A stretch of 58,012 nucleotides of DNA from an uncultured Methanobrevibacter sp. (GCF_902764455.1 NZ_CACWVY010000019.1:1-58012); one strand, 5' to 3'. Shown: positions 46,316-55,771, numbered from the stretch's first letter. A program made the numbers and translations. Notes: generated from the letters alone by a model not told the origin.

Positions 46316-46564
46316 CAATGTTTCCTCCTGTGCTTGTCTTTAGGTATTACAGCAATAATAGCCACTTCTTTAGAATTAATTATATCTACAACAACATATA
46401 AATCCCCTATTGAGTAATTCAAAAATTAATTCAAATCTATTATCATATCCTAAAGTCTTTTGAATGCCAACTGGGACTTCAGACAATAATTTTTTAGATA
46501 CTAAATTCAAATCAGCACCACGATATCTAATCCTTTTAAACAATGCTTTGTAGTAGCATACCAT
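46315..46564 (-). pseudogene. Frameshifted small toxin-like protein (DUF4258/RelE-like)
   Basis: The open frame from 46564 reads MVCYYKALFKRIRYRGADLN and continues to FELLNRG, then changes sense at a GGGG run (46404-46407). Removing one G restores DLYVVVDIINSKEVAII, then AVIPKDKHRRKH, ending at a TGA that overlaps the DUF2283 start. The restored about 80-residue protein has the size and basic ending of small RNase toxins. The family name is tentative. As written, the gene is broken, or the run holds a sequencing error. Confidence 0.6.
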
Positions 46565-46838
46565 ATGGATTATTCCTGATTTTATTTAAAGCTATTATCA
46601 ATATTATAATCCATAAATTCACTTTTAAATTTCAATAAATGCATATAACATTTTATATTTTTAAAAATAAATATTTTTCTATTTTTATAACTTGAATAAA
46701 ATAATATAAAGTCAATTTAATAAAATCAAAGCAATTTAACAAAGTTAAAACAATTTTAAAATTAAATCAAATTAACAAATATTATAAACCAATTAAAACA
46801 AAATATAAAACATTATAAATTAATGAAGGTAATATAAA

Positions 46839-47609
46839 ATGTCAAAACCTGTTGTTGCTATAACAAGGCCAAAGGATAGGGCTAAAAAGGCCTGTGAGAT
46901 TGTAGAAAATCTGGGAGGAAGTGCAGTTCTTGCACCAACCCTTGATTTGGAACCAGTCAATACAGAATCCCTGAAATATCTAGTATCCAAAAAAGATGAA
47001 CTTGACTGGATTATATTCACATCACCTACAACTATCGTTTCACTAAATAAATTCTATCCTGATTTCATAAAGACTTTAAACTGCAAGTTAGCAGTCATTG
47101 GAAATAAAACCGGAAAATTAGCTGAAAAAAATGGGTTAACTGTTGATTTGATGCCGCAGGATTTTACTGCAGAAGGCCTGATTGAAGAGTTTAAAAAACG
47201 TGAAATTACCGGTAAAATCATCGGAATTCCAAGAACTGCATCTGCAAGGCCAATACTTCCAGAAGAGCTTGAAAAACTTGGAAATAAAATTATTTTAGCT
47301 GAAGCATACAAATCATTATTCCCAATGGACGAACAGGCAATAACTGAACTTTTTTCAAAAATTGAAAACAAGGAAATTGATGCAATAACTTTTACCAGTC
47401 CCCTGACTGTTGAAAACTTCTTCCAGATAGCTGAAGATAAGGAAAAGTTAAGCAAAATGTTAAACGATAATCTTTTAACAGTCTGTATCGGCCCAATTAC
47501 AGCAAAAGTCCTTGACAAATATGGTGTTACCTACATTTACCCAGACACTTATACTGTTCCTGATATGATGGAACTATTATTCAAGACATGGAGAGAGGAA
47601 AATGAATGA
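46839..47609 (+). CDS. hemD: Uroporphyrinogen-III synthase
   Basis: The 256-residue protein begins SKPVVAITRPKDRAKKACEI and shows HemD pattern segments: WIIFTSPTTIVSL, LAVIGNKTGKLAEKNG, LMPQDFTAEGLIEEF, GIPRTASARPILPEEL, ITFTSPLTVENF and VCIGPITAKVLDKYGV. It cyclises and inverts hydroxymethylbilane to uroporphyrinogen III, the substrate of CobA. AAGGTAATATAAA precedes the ATG. It overlaps the next gene (GT2) by 8 bp, heading a six-gene plus-strand run. Confidence 0.93.
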   Translation: MSKPVVAITRPKDRAKKACEIVENLGGSAVLAPTLDLEPVNTESLKYLVSKKDELDWIIFTSPTTIVSLNKFYPDFIKTLNCKLAVIGNKTGKLAEKNGLTVDLMPQDFTAEGLIEEFKKREITGKIIGIPRTASARPILPEELEKLGNKIILAEAYKSLFPMDEQAITELFSKIENKEIDAITFTSPLTVENFFQIAEDKEKLSKMLNDNLLTVCIGPITAKVLDKYGVTYIYPDTYTVPDMMELLFKTWREENE

Positions 47610-48705
47610 GAAAATAAGCATTATCTTACCTATATTCAATGTTGGACCTCACTTAAAAGGAGGTATTGACTCTCTTATTAATCAGACAATTGGAAATGAA
47701 AATTTGGAAATAATCATGGTTAATGACTGTTCAACTGACGGATCAGACAAAATCATCGATGAATATGCAGAAAAATACGACTGCTGTGTTGCAATACACC
47801 ATGAAACCAACAGCGGAGGAGCTCATACTCCCCGCAATACAGGCATTGAAGCATCAACCGGCGATTACATAATGTTTTTAGATCCTGATGACAGATACGT
47901 TCCTGATGCCTGTGAAAAATTATATAATACCCTTAAAGAGTATGACGTTGATTTGGCATTTGCACGTTTCAGAAGAATATTCGAATATGGAGGATACGTT
48001 CAGGAATCATACTCCCCTTACAAGGCAGACCTTGAAAGCGCATATCCTGATGAAACATTCAAGTCCGCAAACTTTTTAGATATTCCTGATGTAGTCTGGG
48101 ACAATGTTGTTGAACGTGCATTATATGGTAAAACATTGGAAGTGACATATCCGAGAGACAAGCCTATAGATATCATCCATGTTGACAATATCGAACAAGA
48201 ACCTGACCTGCTGAAAATACAGCCTTCAGTATGGTGTAAAATTTACAAAAGAGAACTTATCATGGATAATAACTTGCGTTTTAAAAAGTATGTTACAGGA
48301 GATGACATGGCATTTACCCTTGAAGCTCTCCTGCATGCCAAAGGTATTGTATATCTGAACAATTACTTCAGTTACGATTACTATATCAGGGATTTGCCGG
48401 ACGACAAGTCCATTACCAACAATGTTAATGTCAGACTTTTGGATGAGCTGATGGAAGCTTACATTTACTGCAGAAAGCAGACTGAAGGATTTTCGACTGA
48501 CGTTCAGAATGTATCAATAAATCCTCATCTGCTTCATTGGATGCATACCTGGAAAACATCCCCATTTACTAAAAGTGAAAACAAATTATTGCTCAGCAAA
48601 GTAAAAAGACTTAAAAAAATTCACAATGGTGATATTAAAACTAGAATGCTGATGTCTTCTATGACAACTGCATTAGAATCAAAAATATTTATTTCAAAGG
48701 AGTGA
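47602..48705 (+). CDS. Glycosyltransferase family 2
   Basis: The 367-residue protein starts ISIILPIFNVGPHLKGGIDS, with IIMVNDCSTDGSDKI (about 38-52), NSGGAHTPRNTGI and the metal site IMFLDPDDRYVP (about 90-101). GDDMAFTLEALLHA is the acceptor-side acidic motif. It is followed 4 bp later by UDP-galactopyranose mutase, so it may use UDP-Galf, although its sequence does not show that directly. The overlap with hemD implies shared transcription and not shared pathway. Confidence 0.88.
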   Translation: MNEKISIILPIFNVGPHLKGGIDSLINQTIGNENLEIIMVNDCSTDGSDKIIDEYAEKYDCCVAIHHETNSGGAHTPRNTGIEASTGDYIMFLDPDDRYVPDACEKLYNTLKEYDVDLAFARFRRIFEYGGYVQESYSPYKADLESAYPDETFKSANFLDIPDVVWDNVVERALYGKTLEVTYPRDKPIDIIHVDNIEQEPDLLKIQPSVWCKIYKRELIMDNNLRFKKYVTGDDMAFTLEALLHAKGIVYLNNYFSYDYYIRDLPDDKSITNNVNVRLLDELMEAYIYCRKQTEGFSTDVQNVSINPHLLHWMHTWKTSPFTKSENKLLLSKVKRLKKIHNGDIKTRMLMSSMTTALESKIFISKE

Positions 48706-48709
48706 AACT

Positions 48710-49804
48710 ATGGCCGATTATAAATACGTTATTGTAGGAGCAGGATTATCAGGCCTTACATTAGCTGAAAGAATTGCAAATGAATTGGATGAAGAAGTAT
48801 TGATTATTGAAAAGCGTGACCACATCGGAGGTAACGTGTATGATTTCTATGATGACGGACTGCTGATTCAAAAATACGGACCGCATATTTATCATACAAA
48901 TGAAAAGAAAGTCCATGATTACCTGTCACAATTTACAGAATGGAATGATTACGTACACAGAGTATTAAGTTACGTTGATGGAAAACTCGTACCGATGCCA
49001 ATCTGTATTGATACTTTAAATAAACTTTATGATCTTGATTTGGATGAGGAATCCATGAAGGAATGGATTGATGAGCACAAGGAAGATATTGATGAAGTCA
49101 AATCCTCCGAAGATGTTGTTTTGAAAAACGCAGGACGTGACATTTACAATAAGCTATTTAAAAACTACACTGAAAAGCAGTGGGGAACATCAGCCGCTAA
49201 TTTAAGTTCAAGCGTTATTTCAAGAATTCCCTTCAGATTCAATCATGACGACAGATACTTTGCAGACACATATCAGGGAATGCCTAAGGAAGGATTTACA
49301 AAAATGTGTGAAAACATGATTAAATCCGATAAAATCCATGTCGGACTTAAATCAGACTACAAAGACTACATCGACAGGATTGACTACGAAACCTTAATCT
49401 ACACAGGCCCTATCGATTATTTCTATGACTACAAATATGGAGAACTGTTATACAGATGCCTGAACTTCGTATATGAAATTGTAGATGAAGATTCCTATCA
49501 GGACGTAGCCGTTGTCAATTATCCGAATGACTCTTACTTTACAAGAATTACCGAATTTAAAAAATTAACCTGGCAGGAAGTTGAAGGAAAAACCGCCATC
49601 ATGAGAGAATATCCCGGATTCAATGGCGAAAAATGTTACCCTTATCCGACACAGGAATATCTGGACAAATTTAAATTGTACGAAGCGGAAATGGAAAAAG
49701 AAGAAAATGTCATCTTTGCTGGAAGACTGGCCAAATACAAATATTACAATATGGATCTGGTTGTTAAAGATGCATTGGAAATCTTTGAAACTCAAATTAA
49801 ATAG
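48710..49804 (+). CDS. glf: UDP-galactopyranose mutase
   Basis: The 364-residue flavoprotein begins YKYVIVGAGLSGLTLAERI (FAD-binding), with EKRDHIGGNVYDFYDDGLLIQKYGPHIYHT (split by the substrate His region, about 34-63), NYTEKQWG, RIPFRFNHDDRYF, LIYTGPIDYFYDY and GRLAKYKYYNMD. It converts UDP-Galp to UDP-Galf. The length and motifs are those of bacterial-type Glf. It implies galactofuranose in a surface glycan of this archaeon. Confidence 0.94.
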   Translation: MADYKYVIVGAGLSGLTLAERIANELDEEVLIIEKRDHIGGNVYDFYDDGLLIQKYGPHIYHTNEKKVHDYLSQFTEWNDYVHRVLSYVDGKLVPMPICIDTLNKLYDLDLDEESMKEWIDEHKEDIDEVKSSEDVVLKNAGRDIYNKLFKNYTEKQWGTSAANLSSSVISRIPFRFNHDDRYFADTYQGMPKEGFTKMCENMIKSDKIHVGLKSDYKDYIDRIDYETLIYTGPIDYFYDYKYGELLYRCLNFVYEIVDEDSYQDVAVVNYPNDSYFTRITEFKKLTWQEVEGKTAIMREYPGFNGEKCYPYPTQEYLDKFKLYEAEMEKEENVIFAGRLAKYKYYNMDLVVKDALEIFETQIK

Positions 49805-49812
49805 GTGATAAA

Positions 49813-50082
49813 ATGATTACCATTTGGCCACAATATTTAGATAAAGACTTGACTCTTAAGCAAGGTCGTAAAGTCTCAAAAGACTTAGCTGTAAAGGAAC
49901 CTGCTTTAAACGACATTGAAAGAGCTTTAAAAAGACTTGGTTTAAAATACACCATAGATAAGGAAAGAGCATATCCCGGAAAATGGTATGAAAAATCCGG
50001 CAGAATCCTTGTCGAATGGGAAGGTACAAAACTTGAATTATTAAAAGAAGTTAGCTTAAAAATTAAAGAAATAAGAAACTGA
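49813..50082 (+). CDS. srp19: Signal recognition particle 19 kDa protein
   Basis: The 89-residue protein begins [23 protein letters not shown]-like (IWP and GRKVSK hallmarks) and has [16 protein letters not shown] near 58-73. It binds archaeal 7S RNA and prepares it for SRP54. AGGTGATAAA, overlapping the glf stop, precedes the ATG. It is a marker of archaeal origin. Confidence 0.95.
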   Translation: MITIWPQYLDKDLTLKQGRKVSKDLAVKEPALNDIERALKRLGLKYTIDKERAYPGKWYEKSGRILVEWEGTKLELLKEVSLKIKEIRN

Positions 50083-50087
50083 TTACC

Positions 50088-51494
50088 ATGAAAATACCAC
50101 AATTAATGCAGGAACAGTACCTCCAGGCACGTGAGATTATTGAAAACTCCGAAGATATCAAGATATACTCTCACATTGACTGTGACGGTATTTGTTCAGG
50201 CGCAATTTTATCAACCATACTAGATAGACAAAACAAAGAACATGAAATTGAATTTGTAAATTTAGATGTCTTAGATGATATTGAACTTACACACGAACTT
50301 ACAATCTTTTCAGATTTAGGTTCAGGCCAGCGAATTGATACAAACGCAAAAGAAGGCCAAAAGATTATCATCCTGGACCACCATCCGCCTTTAAGAGACC
50401 TTGACTACAAAGACGACAAGGACTACACATATCTCGAAATCAATCCGATACATCATGGCATTGACGGATCATATTATGTTTGTGGAGGAGGACTATGCTA
50501 TTTTTTAGCCAAAGAATTCGGATACACTGACTTGAGTTGGATTGGAGTTCTTTCAGCTATTGGAGATATGCAAAATACAAAAACAGGTCATTTTGAAGGA
50601 TTAAATAAAATTATACAACAGGATGCAATAGATGAAGGTTATCTTGAACTGATAGAAAATGACATTAACATTTACGGAAGAAATACAAGACCTTTATTTG
50701 TAGCACTGTCTTATTTTAGTGATGTCAACCTGCCGATAACAAACAACACCACAGAAACCATGGCCATCCTTGAAGAGCTCGGAATTGATGAAAAACATAA
50801 TCGTAAAACTTTAAACGAACTGACACAGGATGAAAAAGGTAAATTATTCCAGTGCTTACTTGGAATGATTTCAAAAGCAGTTCCTGGAAGATATGTCAGA
50901 TACATTCCTCAAATGATTATTGGAGATTCATATACTTTCTTAAAAGAAGATGAAAACAGTTTTTTAAGAGACGGTTCTGAATTTTCAACCGCCATGAATG
51001 CATGCGGAAGAAACCACGAAGAAAAGGTAGCTATGGAAGTTTTAAAAGGAGACCGATTCGTTGCACTTGATGAACTTGAATCCATCAGCAAAACCCACAG
51101 GTACAATCTGGCAACATCCATAGAAAAAATCGCTGAAGGCGATAATACAAACATTATTGAGATGGAAAACCTGCAGTATTTCGACGGAGATGGCATTAAA
51201 CCAGAAATCGTAGGAACAGTAACAGGAATGATTTTAGGATACTGCAACTGGAAAAAACCAATTATAGGATTCACACAAACTGATGACAATGAACTTAAAG
51301 TTTCACTCAGATGTTCAAGACTACTTTCCTATGACGGAATTCACTTTGGAAGCATTATCCGAGACATATCTGCAAAAGTAGGGGGCAGTGGTGGTGGACA
51401 CGCCATGGCATGCGGTGCATACATTCCAATAGATAAAAAAGATGAATTTCTCCAAGAATTTAATGATGCCTTAAATGGAAAATTATCAAACTAA
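50088..51494 (+). CDS. DHH family RecJ-like phosphoesterase
   Basis: The 468-residue protein has the DHH motifs: [15 protein letters not shown] (about 25-39), IFSDLGSGQ (about 74-82), [10 protein letters not shown] (DHH, about 96-105) and a C-terminal DHHA1 motif [16 protein letters not shown]. Archaeal RecJ/GAN homologues bind GINS at the replication fork or act as exonucleases on DNA or RNA. This one lies directly after srp19 with 5 bp between, as part of the hemD run. Confidence 0.88.
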   Translation: MKIPQLMQEQYLQAREIIENSEDIKIYSHIDCDGICSGAILSTILDRQNKEHEIEFVNLDVLDDIELTHELTIFSDLGSGQRIDTNAKEGQKIIILDHHPPLRDLDYKDDKDYTYLEINPIHHGIDGSYYVCGGGLCYFLAKEFGYTDLSWIGVLSAIGDMQNTKTGHFEGLNKIIQQDAIDEGYLELIENDINIYGRNTRPLFVALSYFSDVNLPITNNTTETMAILEELGIDEKHNRKTLNELTQDEKGKLFQCLLGMISKAVPGRYVRYIPQMIIGDSYTFLKEDENSFLRDGSEFSTAMNACGRNHEEKVAMEVLKGDRFVALDELESISKTHRYNLATSIEKIAEGDNTNIIEMENLQYFDGDGIKPEIVGTVTGMILGYCNWKKPIIGFTQTDDNELKVSLRCSRLLSYDGIHFGSIIRDISAKVGGSGGGHAMACGAYIPIDKKDEFLQEFNDALNGKLSN

Positions 51495-51550
51495 TTTATA
51501 TATGATAAATTAAAGAATATATATTAATCAAGTTTAATTGAGGAATGAAC

Positions 51551-52357
51551 ATGATGAAGGCATTTAAAAAAAGAGGTGCACTTACCCATTTTCAAATTTT
51601 AAGCGAAATATCAAAGCAAGATCCGCATCTCAAACAGAAAGATTTGGCAAATACACTAGGAATCACAATTCAAGCAGTTTCTGAGAACATCAAGACATTA
51701 ATCGAGCTTGGATACATAACCTCCAAAGATGGAAGGTCCCCTTACAAAATAACCCAAGCAGGTATCGATAAAGTAAAAAAAGACGCCATAAGTCTAAGAA
51801 AATATTCCGATTCCGTTTTAGAAACCATGAATCATTACAAAACCATCTGGCCAGCCATTGCTACAGAAGACCTCGAAAAAGATGATATTGTTGGTCTTTA
51901 CATGAAAGATGGAGTATTGTATGCTCATAAAAAAGAAGAAAATGCAACTGGAGTCGTATTAGAAGATGCTGAAAAGGACATGGATGTATCCCTAACCAAT
52001 TTAACCGGCCTTATCGATATGTCAGTTGGTGAAGTAACTGTCGTAATTGTTCCAACCATAAAAGACGGAGGATCAAAATCCTGTGATTTAGAACTCATCA
52101 AAAACGTTTATGATAAAGGAACAAATACTGGAAAACCTATTGATAAAGTCGCTATTGCTGGAACTGTTTCACGTGCAGTAGTTAAAAAATTAGACTTACC
52201 AATAGATATTGAGTATGCCGCATCACATGCAACAGCAAATGCCGCACGTAAAGGCTTAAATGTTTTAGCAATTTGTGTCGGCGATATGAGCAAAGCATTT
52301 ACACGCGAGCTAGAAAACGAAAAAATAAAATACAACATTATTGATGGTGGAAAATAA
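51551..52357 (+). CDS. Winged-helix transcriptional regulator with C-terminal conserved archaeal domain
   Basis: The 268-residue protein has a MarR/ArsR-like winged helix at the N-terminus (LTHFQILSEISKQDPHLKQK, DLANTLGITIQAVSENIKTL, about 10-75). A C-terminal domain of about 170 residues follows, with AIAGTVSRAVVKKLDLPIDI, YAASHATANAARKGLNVL and CVGDMSKAFTRELE. This architecture is shared by methanogen DUF7839-type regulators; the ligand is unknown. GAGGA spaced 6 nt from ATG 51551 favours it over 51545. Confidence 0.75.
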   Translation: MMKAFKKRGALTHFQILSEISKQDPHLKQKDLANTLGITIQAVSENIKTLIELGYITSKDGRSPYKITQAGIDKVKKDAISLRKYSDSVLETMNHYKTIWPAIATEDLEKDDIVGLYMKDGVLYAHKKEENATGVVLEDAEKDMDVSLTNLTGLIDMSVGEVTVVIVPTIKDGGSKSCDLELIKNVYDKGTNTGKPIDKVAIAGTVSRAVVKKLDLPIDIEYAASHATANAARKGLNVLAICVGDMSKAFTRELENEKIKYNIIDGGK

Positions 52358-53641
52358 TTAATTTTCCCTTATTTTCTTTAATAAAGCTGCAGCTATTTCT
52401 TCAGTTGTAATATCTGCAGACGAATTCTTTTTTATTATTTTAATATACTCTTGAAGATTATCAATTTTAATTGATTTTTTTGCATCATTTAAAATTCGTG
52501 TAATCTTAATATTTTCAAGTTCTTCATCTCCAGGCATTTTCTTTTCTATAATTTTACCCTTGCTTTCTTTTTTAATAGTACTGAAGTTAGAATAATCCTC
52601 TTTTGATACTAATGTTAAAGCATGTCCAGTATTTCCTGCCCTTGCAGTTCTGCCTATGCGGTGAATGTGAGAATCATAATTGTGAGCAACATCATAGTTA
52701 ATGATAAAATCCAGATTTGAAATGTCCAGACCCCGAGCGGCTACATCAGTTGCAACCAGGAAACGAACATTACCGTTTCTAAATTTGTTCATGACACGGT
52801 CTCTGGTTTTTTGACTCATATCCCCATGCAGGGCTTCAGCAGCATAATTCTGTTTTTTTAGATGCTTAAATACAAAGTCCACACCTTTTTTAGTATTGCA
52901 AAAAATCAGCGATGATTTAATATCATAAATCTCAAATAATTTTATCAAATCATTGAATTTGTGTTTATGGTCTGTTTTAAAGGCATACTGCGTGATTTTT
53001 GGAATATTTTTCCTATTATTTGCAACTTTTATGAATTTTGGATTTTTTTGGTAATTTTTAGCAATTTTTCTAATTTCGGTAGGCATTGTAGCAGAAAAAA
53101 GAAGAGTCTGTCTTTGATGTGGAGTATTCTTAAGGATTGTTACAATGTCCTCCCTAAAGCCCATGTCAAGCATTTCATCCGCCTCATCTAAAACCACACT
53201 TTCAATTCCTATCAAATCAAGATTTCCACGTTCAATATGATCAATTACACGGCCAGGAGTTCCAACAACAATATGAACTCCCTTTTTCAAAACTCTAGTT
53301 TGTTTTCCGATTGGCTGGCCACCATAAACTGCCAGCGTCTTGAGTTTCTTGATATTTGCTCCAACCTTGGAAATTTCACCTGCAACCTGAAGGCAGAGCT
53401 CCCTTGTAGGACATAATATTATCGCCTGCGGTGACCTGTCCGCTATAAAAATCTTTTCAAGTATCGGAACTGCAAAAGCGATGGTTTTACCAGAACCTGT
53501 TTGTGCCTGAGCAGTAATGTCTCGAGATTTTAAAGCTAGAGGAATTGCCATTTCCTGAATTGGAGTTGTCTTATCAAATCCCATATCCCCAATAGCTTTC
53601 TTTATCTCATCTGAAATGTTTAAATCATCAAAATTCATCAT
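52358..53641 (-). CDS. DEAD-box ATP-dependent RNA helicase
   Basis: The 427-residue protein has Q motif KTTPIQEMAIP, motif I AQTGSGKT (about 61-68), PTRELCLQV, TPGRVIDH, VLDEADEMLD (DEAD, about 151-160), SAT, ARGLDIS and HRIGRTARAG. It unwinds structured RNA, as in cold-shock and ribosome-related DEAD helicases, without the long basic tail of CsdA. There is no ribosome site; a TTTTAAAT box 22 nt upstream of the ATG fits a leaderless transcript. It converges on the regulator gene with abutting stops. Confidence 0.94.
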   Translation of the reverse strand: MMNFDDLNISDEIKKAIGDMGFDKTTPIQEMAIPLALKSRDITAQAQTGSGKTIAFAVPILEKIFIADRSPQAIILCPTRELCLQVAGEISKVGANIKKLKTLAVYGGQPIGKQTRVLKKGVHIVVGTPGRVIDHIERGNLDLIGIESVVLDEADEMLDMGFREDIVTILKNTPHQRQTLLFSATMPTEIRKIAKNYQKNPKFIKVANNRKNIPKITQYAFKTDHKHKFNDLIKLFEIYDIKSSLIFCNTKKGVDFVFKHLKKQNYAAEALHGDMSQKTRDRVMNKFRNGNVRFLVATDVAARGLDISNLDFIINYDVAHNYDSHIHRIGRTARAGNTGHALTLVSKEDYSNFSTIKKESKGKIIEKKMPGDEELENIKITRILNDAKKSIKIDNLQEYIKIIKKNSSADITTEEIAAALLKKIREN

Positions 53642-53661
53642 ATAAATATTTAAAAAAATAG

Positions 53662-54528
53662 CTATTTAAAATTTAATGTGGACTGATAGGATTTTTGTGG
53701 AAACTTATGGAGATACTCAAATATTTCATTGAAATTATTTAAGATTCCTGCATCATATGTTCTTCTTTTAAATAGCTTCATTAACATTTTATCATTGGGG
53801 CTTGGAATAGAATAGCTGTTTGCATATTCTTCAATATATTTCTCTTTCAAACCGGGAAAATGTTCATCCAATTTTGAATAGAAATACTCCCTGTTTCCTT
53901 CCCTTAAAGTCAAACCCATACCATGACATAAAATGCCTTTTACATTGTTTTCAATACAATAATCCAAAATGGAATTGATGTTTTCATAAGTATCGTTAAT
54001 GTAGGGCAGAATCGGACACAGCCATACAACAGTCGGAATTCCTGCCTCATCCAATATTTTTAAGACCTCCACCCGTCTTGAAGTTGTACATACATGAGGT
54101 TCCAGAATGCTGCATAGATCATCATCGGCAGTCGTTAATGTCATTTGTACAACTACCCTTGTTTTTTCGTTGATTTTTTTAAGCAATTCCAAATCCCTTA
54201 AAATCAAATCTGATTTTGTAATGCAGGTAAATCCGAAACCGTAATCATAAATTAACTCTAAAGCATTCCTCACATATTTAAGACGCTTTTCAAGTGGAAT
54301 ATAGGGGTCAGTCATTGCACCGGTTCCAATCATTGAAGGCTGCCTTTTTCTAAGCTCTCTTTTAAGCAGCTGAAGCGAATTTTCTTTAACCTCAATATCC
54401 TCAAATTTATGATTCATTCCATATATCTTGCTTCGTGAATCACAGTATATGCATCCGTGGGTACATCCCCTATAGAGATTCATCCCATTATTTTTCGACA
54501 GAATGCTTTTTGATGTTACATAGTGCAT
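53662..54528 (-). CDS. SplB/Rv2578c-type radical SAM protein
   Basis: The 288-residue protein starts MHYVTSKSILSKNNGMNLYR and has the radical SAM cluster CTHGCIYCDSR (CX3CX2C, about 26-36). TGAMTDPYIPLEKRLKYVRN and VVQMTLTTADDDLCSILEPH are hallmarks of the COG1533 group related to spore photoproduct lyase. The reaction is unknown. The start is set at 54528, not 54576, because the shorter form has the family N-terminus and a TATA box exactly 22 nt upstream with no SD. Confidence 0.85.
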   Translation of the reverse strand: MHYVTSKSILSKNNGMNLYRGCTHGCIYCDSRSKIYGMNHKFEDIEVKENSLQLLKRELRKRQPSMIGTGAMTDPYIPLEKRLKYVRNALELIYDYGFGFTCITKSDLILRDLELLKKINEKTRVVVQMTLTTADDDLCSILEPHVCTTSRRVEVLKILDEAGIPTVVWLCPILPYINDTYENINSILDYCIENNVKGILCHGMGLTLREGNREYFYSKLDEHFPGLKEKYIEEYANSYSIPSPNDKMLMKLFKRRTYDAGILNNFNEIFEYLHKFPQKSYQSTLNFK

Positions 54529-54550
54529 AGGTTTACTTTGGAAATAGTAG

Positions 54551-54558
54551 TATTTAAA
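54551..54558 (-). promoter_or_regulatory. TATA box of the SplB-type gene (leaderless spacing)
   Basis: The minus strand reads TTTAAATA with 22 nt to ATG 54528. It lies in the 80-bp divergent gap shared with the Cas4-like gene. Confidence 0.5.
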
Positions 54559-54608
54559 AAAATAGCAAGAGAGCAAATGCTAAGTAATATCAGATACATA
54601 ATAATATT

Positions 54609-55301
54609 ATGGAACAAAAAAACATTACAGGATACGATAAAAAGTATGACATTAAAGAGCATCCTGACATAAAAGGTCTTCAAATAATTGAAGGTAAAAA
54701 CAATTTCCCCATTAGTTGGCTCAACCAGCAAGGATATTGTGAATACCAGATATATCTCGAGCACATGAAAGGCATAAAAACACCAGCAACACCTGAAATG
54801 ACACATGGAAGTGACATTCACCAGCAGCTCGAAGACATCTTCAAACAGGACGCAATCCCTGCAACATTTGAAGATGCCGTAGAAGCATCTAAAGAGAAAG
54901 CTTCAATGTCTAGAGAATGTTTTGTCATTGCTCCAGAGTACGGAATACGAGGATACATTGATGAGATATGGATGAAACCTGATGAAATTGTAATAATCGA
55001 CGATAAACCAGGGCGCACCCCATACCCTTCAACAATGAATCAGGTAAGAGCATACTGCCTTGCTTTTAAAAGCATGACCGAAGATAAAAGGAAAATTAAA
55101 GCTGCTTTAAGAGAGCGGGGAACAGGAAATCTCTTTTGGATTGAGATATTTACTCCGGAAGTTGAAAAGGAAATTAAATTCACAATCGATAGAATGCAAG
55201 GATTATTTGAAGGGACAAAACCATTCATTCCAACTAAAAACAAAAACAAATGCAGATCCTGCAGATACAAACGTTACTGTGAACACTACAAAAGGGATTG
55301 A
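54609..55301 (+). CDS. Cas4-like PD-(D/E)XK nuclease with Fe-S cysteines
   Basis: The 230-residue protein has a first Cys in QQGYCEYQIYL (about 44), the RecB-type His in MTHGSDIHQQLE, then RGYIDEIW and IVIIDDKPGR (catalytic D...DxK), QVRAYCLAF (QxxxY) and a C-terminal CRSCRYKRYC (CX2CX5C). The complete motif set is that of Cas4/AddB-like 5'-3' nucleases with a 4Fe-4S cluster. No CRISPR array or cas gene is in the window, so a repair or housekeeping role is more likely. Confidence 0.85.
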   Translation: MEQKNITGYDKKYDIKEHPDIKGLQIIEGKNNFPISWLNQQGYCEYQIYLEHMKGIKTPATPEMTHGSDIHQQLEDIFKQDAIPATFEDAVEASKEKASMSRECFVIAPEYGIRGYIDEIWMKPDEIVIIDDKPGRTPYPSTMNQVRAYCLAFKSMTEDKRKIKAALRERGTGNLFWIEIFTPEVEKEIKFTIDRMQGLFEGTKPFIPTKNKNKCRSCRYKRYCEHYKRD

Positions 55302-55303
55302 AA

Positions 55304-55771
55304 ATGGACAAACGGAAAATTTCAATTATATTATTAGCAATATTTCTAATTACAATCGGCATTACAATAGCCAATACATTTTTAAATGATTCAAATTCCA
55401 TTGAAAATAAAAACGGGACATTAACAATTGGCAATAAAACAATACATTACAACAATGCAGGCAAATGTGTTGATGTAATCGACGGCAATACCATACAGGT
55501 TTATGGTGTCGGCAAAGTTCAGCTGACACAGGTAAAAACCCCACAAAATACAGAAGCAGGATACAGCGATGCCAAAAAATTTGTTGAAGAAAAATGTCTT
55601 GGAAAAACAGTATATCTGGATATAGATGATAAACAAAGTCAGGACAAATACGGAAGAATATTGGCTATAGTATACACTAATACAACAGATGTCAACAAAG
55701 AACTAATCGATAATGGTCTGGCTGAGCTGTCCTATTTTGAACCAAGTGAGTTTAAGAAGGGTGAAATCTAA
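55304..55771 (+). CDS. Secreted staphylococcal-nuclease-like protein with degenerate active site
   Basis: The 155-residue protein has an N-terminal signal/anchor (ISIILLAIFLITIGITIANTF) and an SNase fold: CVDVIDGNTIQVYG, VQLTQVKTPQ, AKKFVEEKCLGKTVYLDID, DKYGRILAIVY, NKELIDNGLAELSYFEP. Compared with staphylococcal nuclease, Asp21 is Asn, Arg35 is Gln, Asp40 is Lys and Glu43 is Gln; Arg87 (KYGR) is kept. The Ca site and general base are therefore missing. Start 55304 has AAAGGG upstream. It is coupled to the Cas4-like gene, 2 bp away. Confidence 0.82.
   Translation: MDKRKISIILLAIFLITIGITIANTFLNDSNSIENKNGTLTIGNKTIHYNNAGKCVDVIDGNTIQVYGVGKVQLTQVKTPQNTEAGYSDAKKFVEEKCLGKTVYLDIDDKQSQDKYGRILAIVYTNTTDVNKELIDNGLAELSYFEPSEFKKGEI

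Noticed and set aside
54609-55301. A CRISPR-Cas locus around the Cas4-like nuclease
   Set aside because: No direct-repeat/spacer array and no other cas gene can be found on either side.
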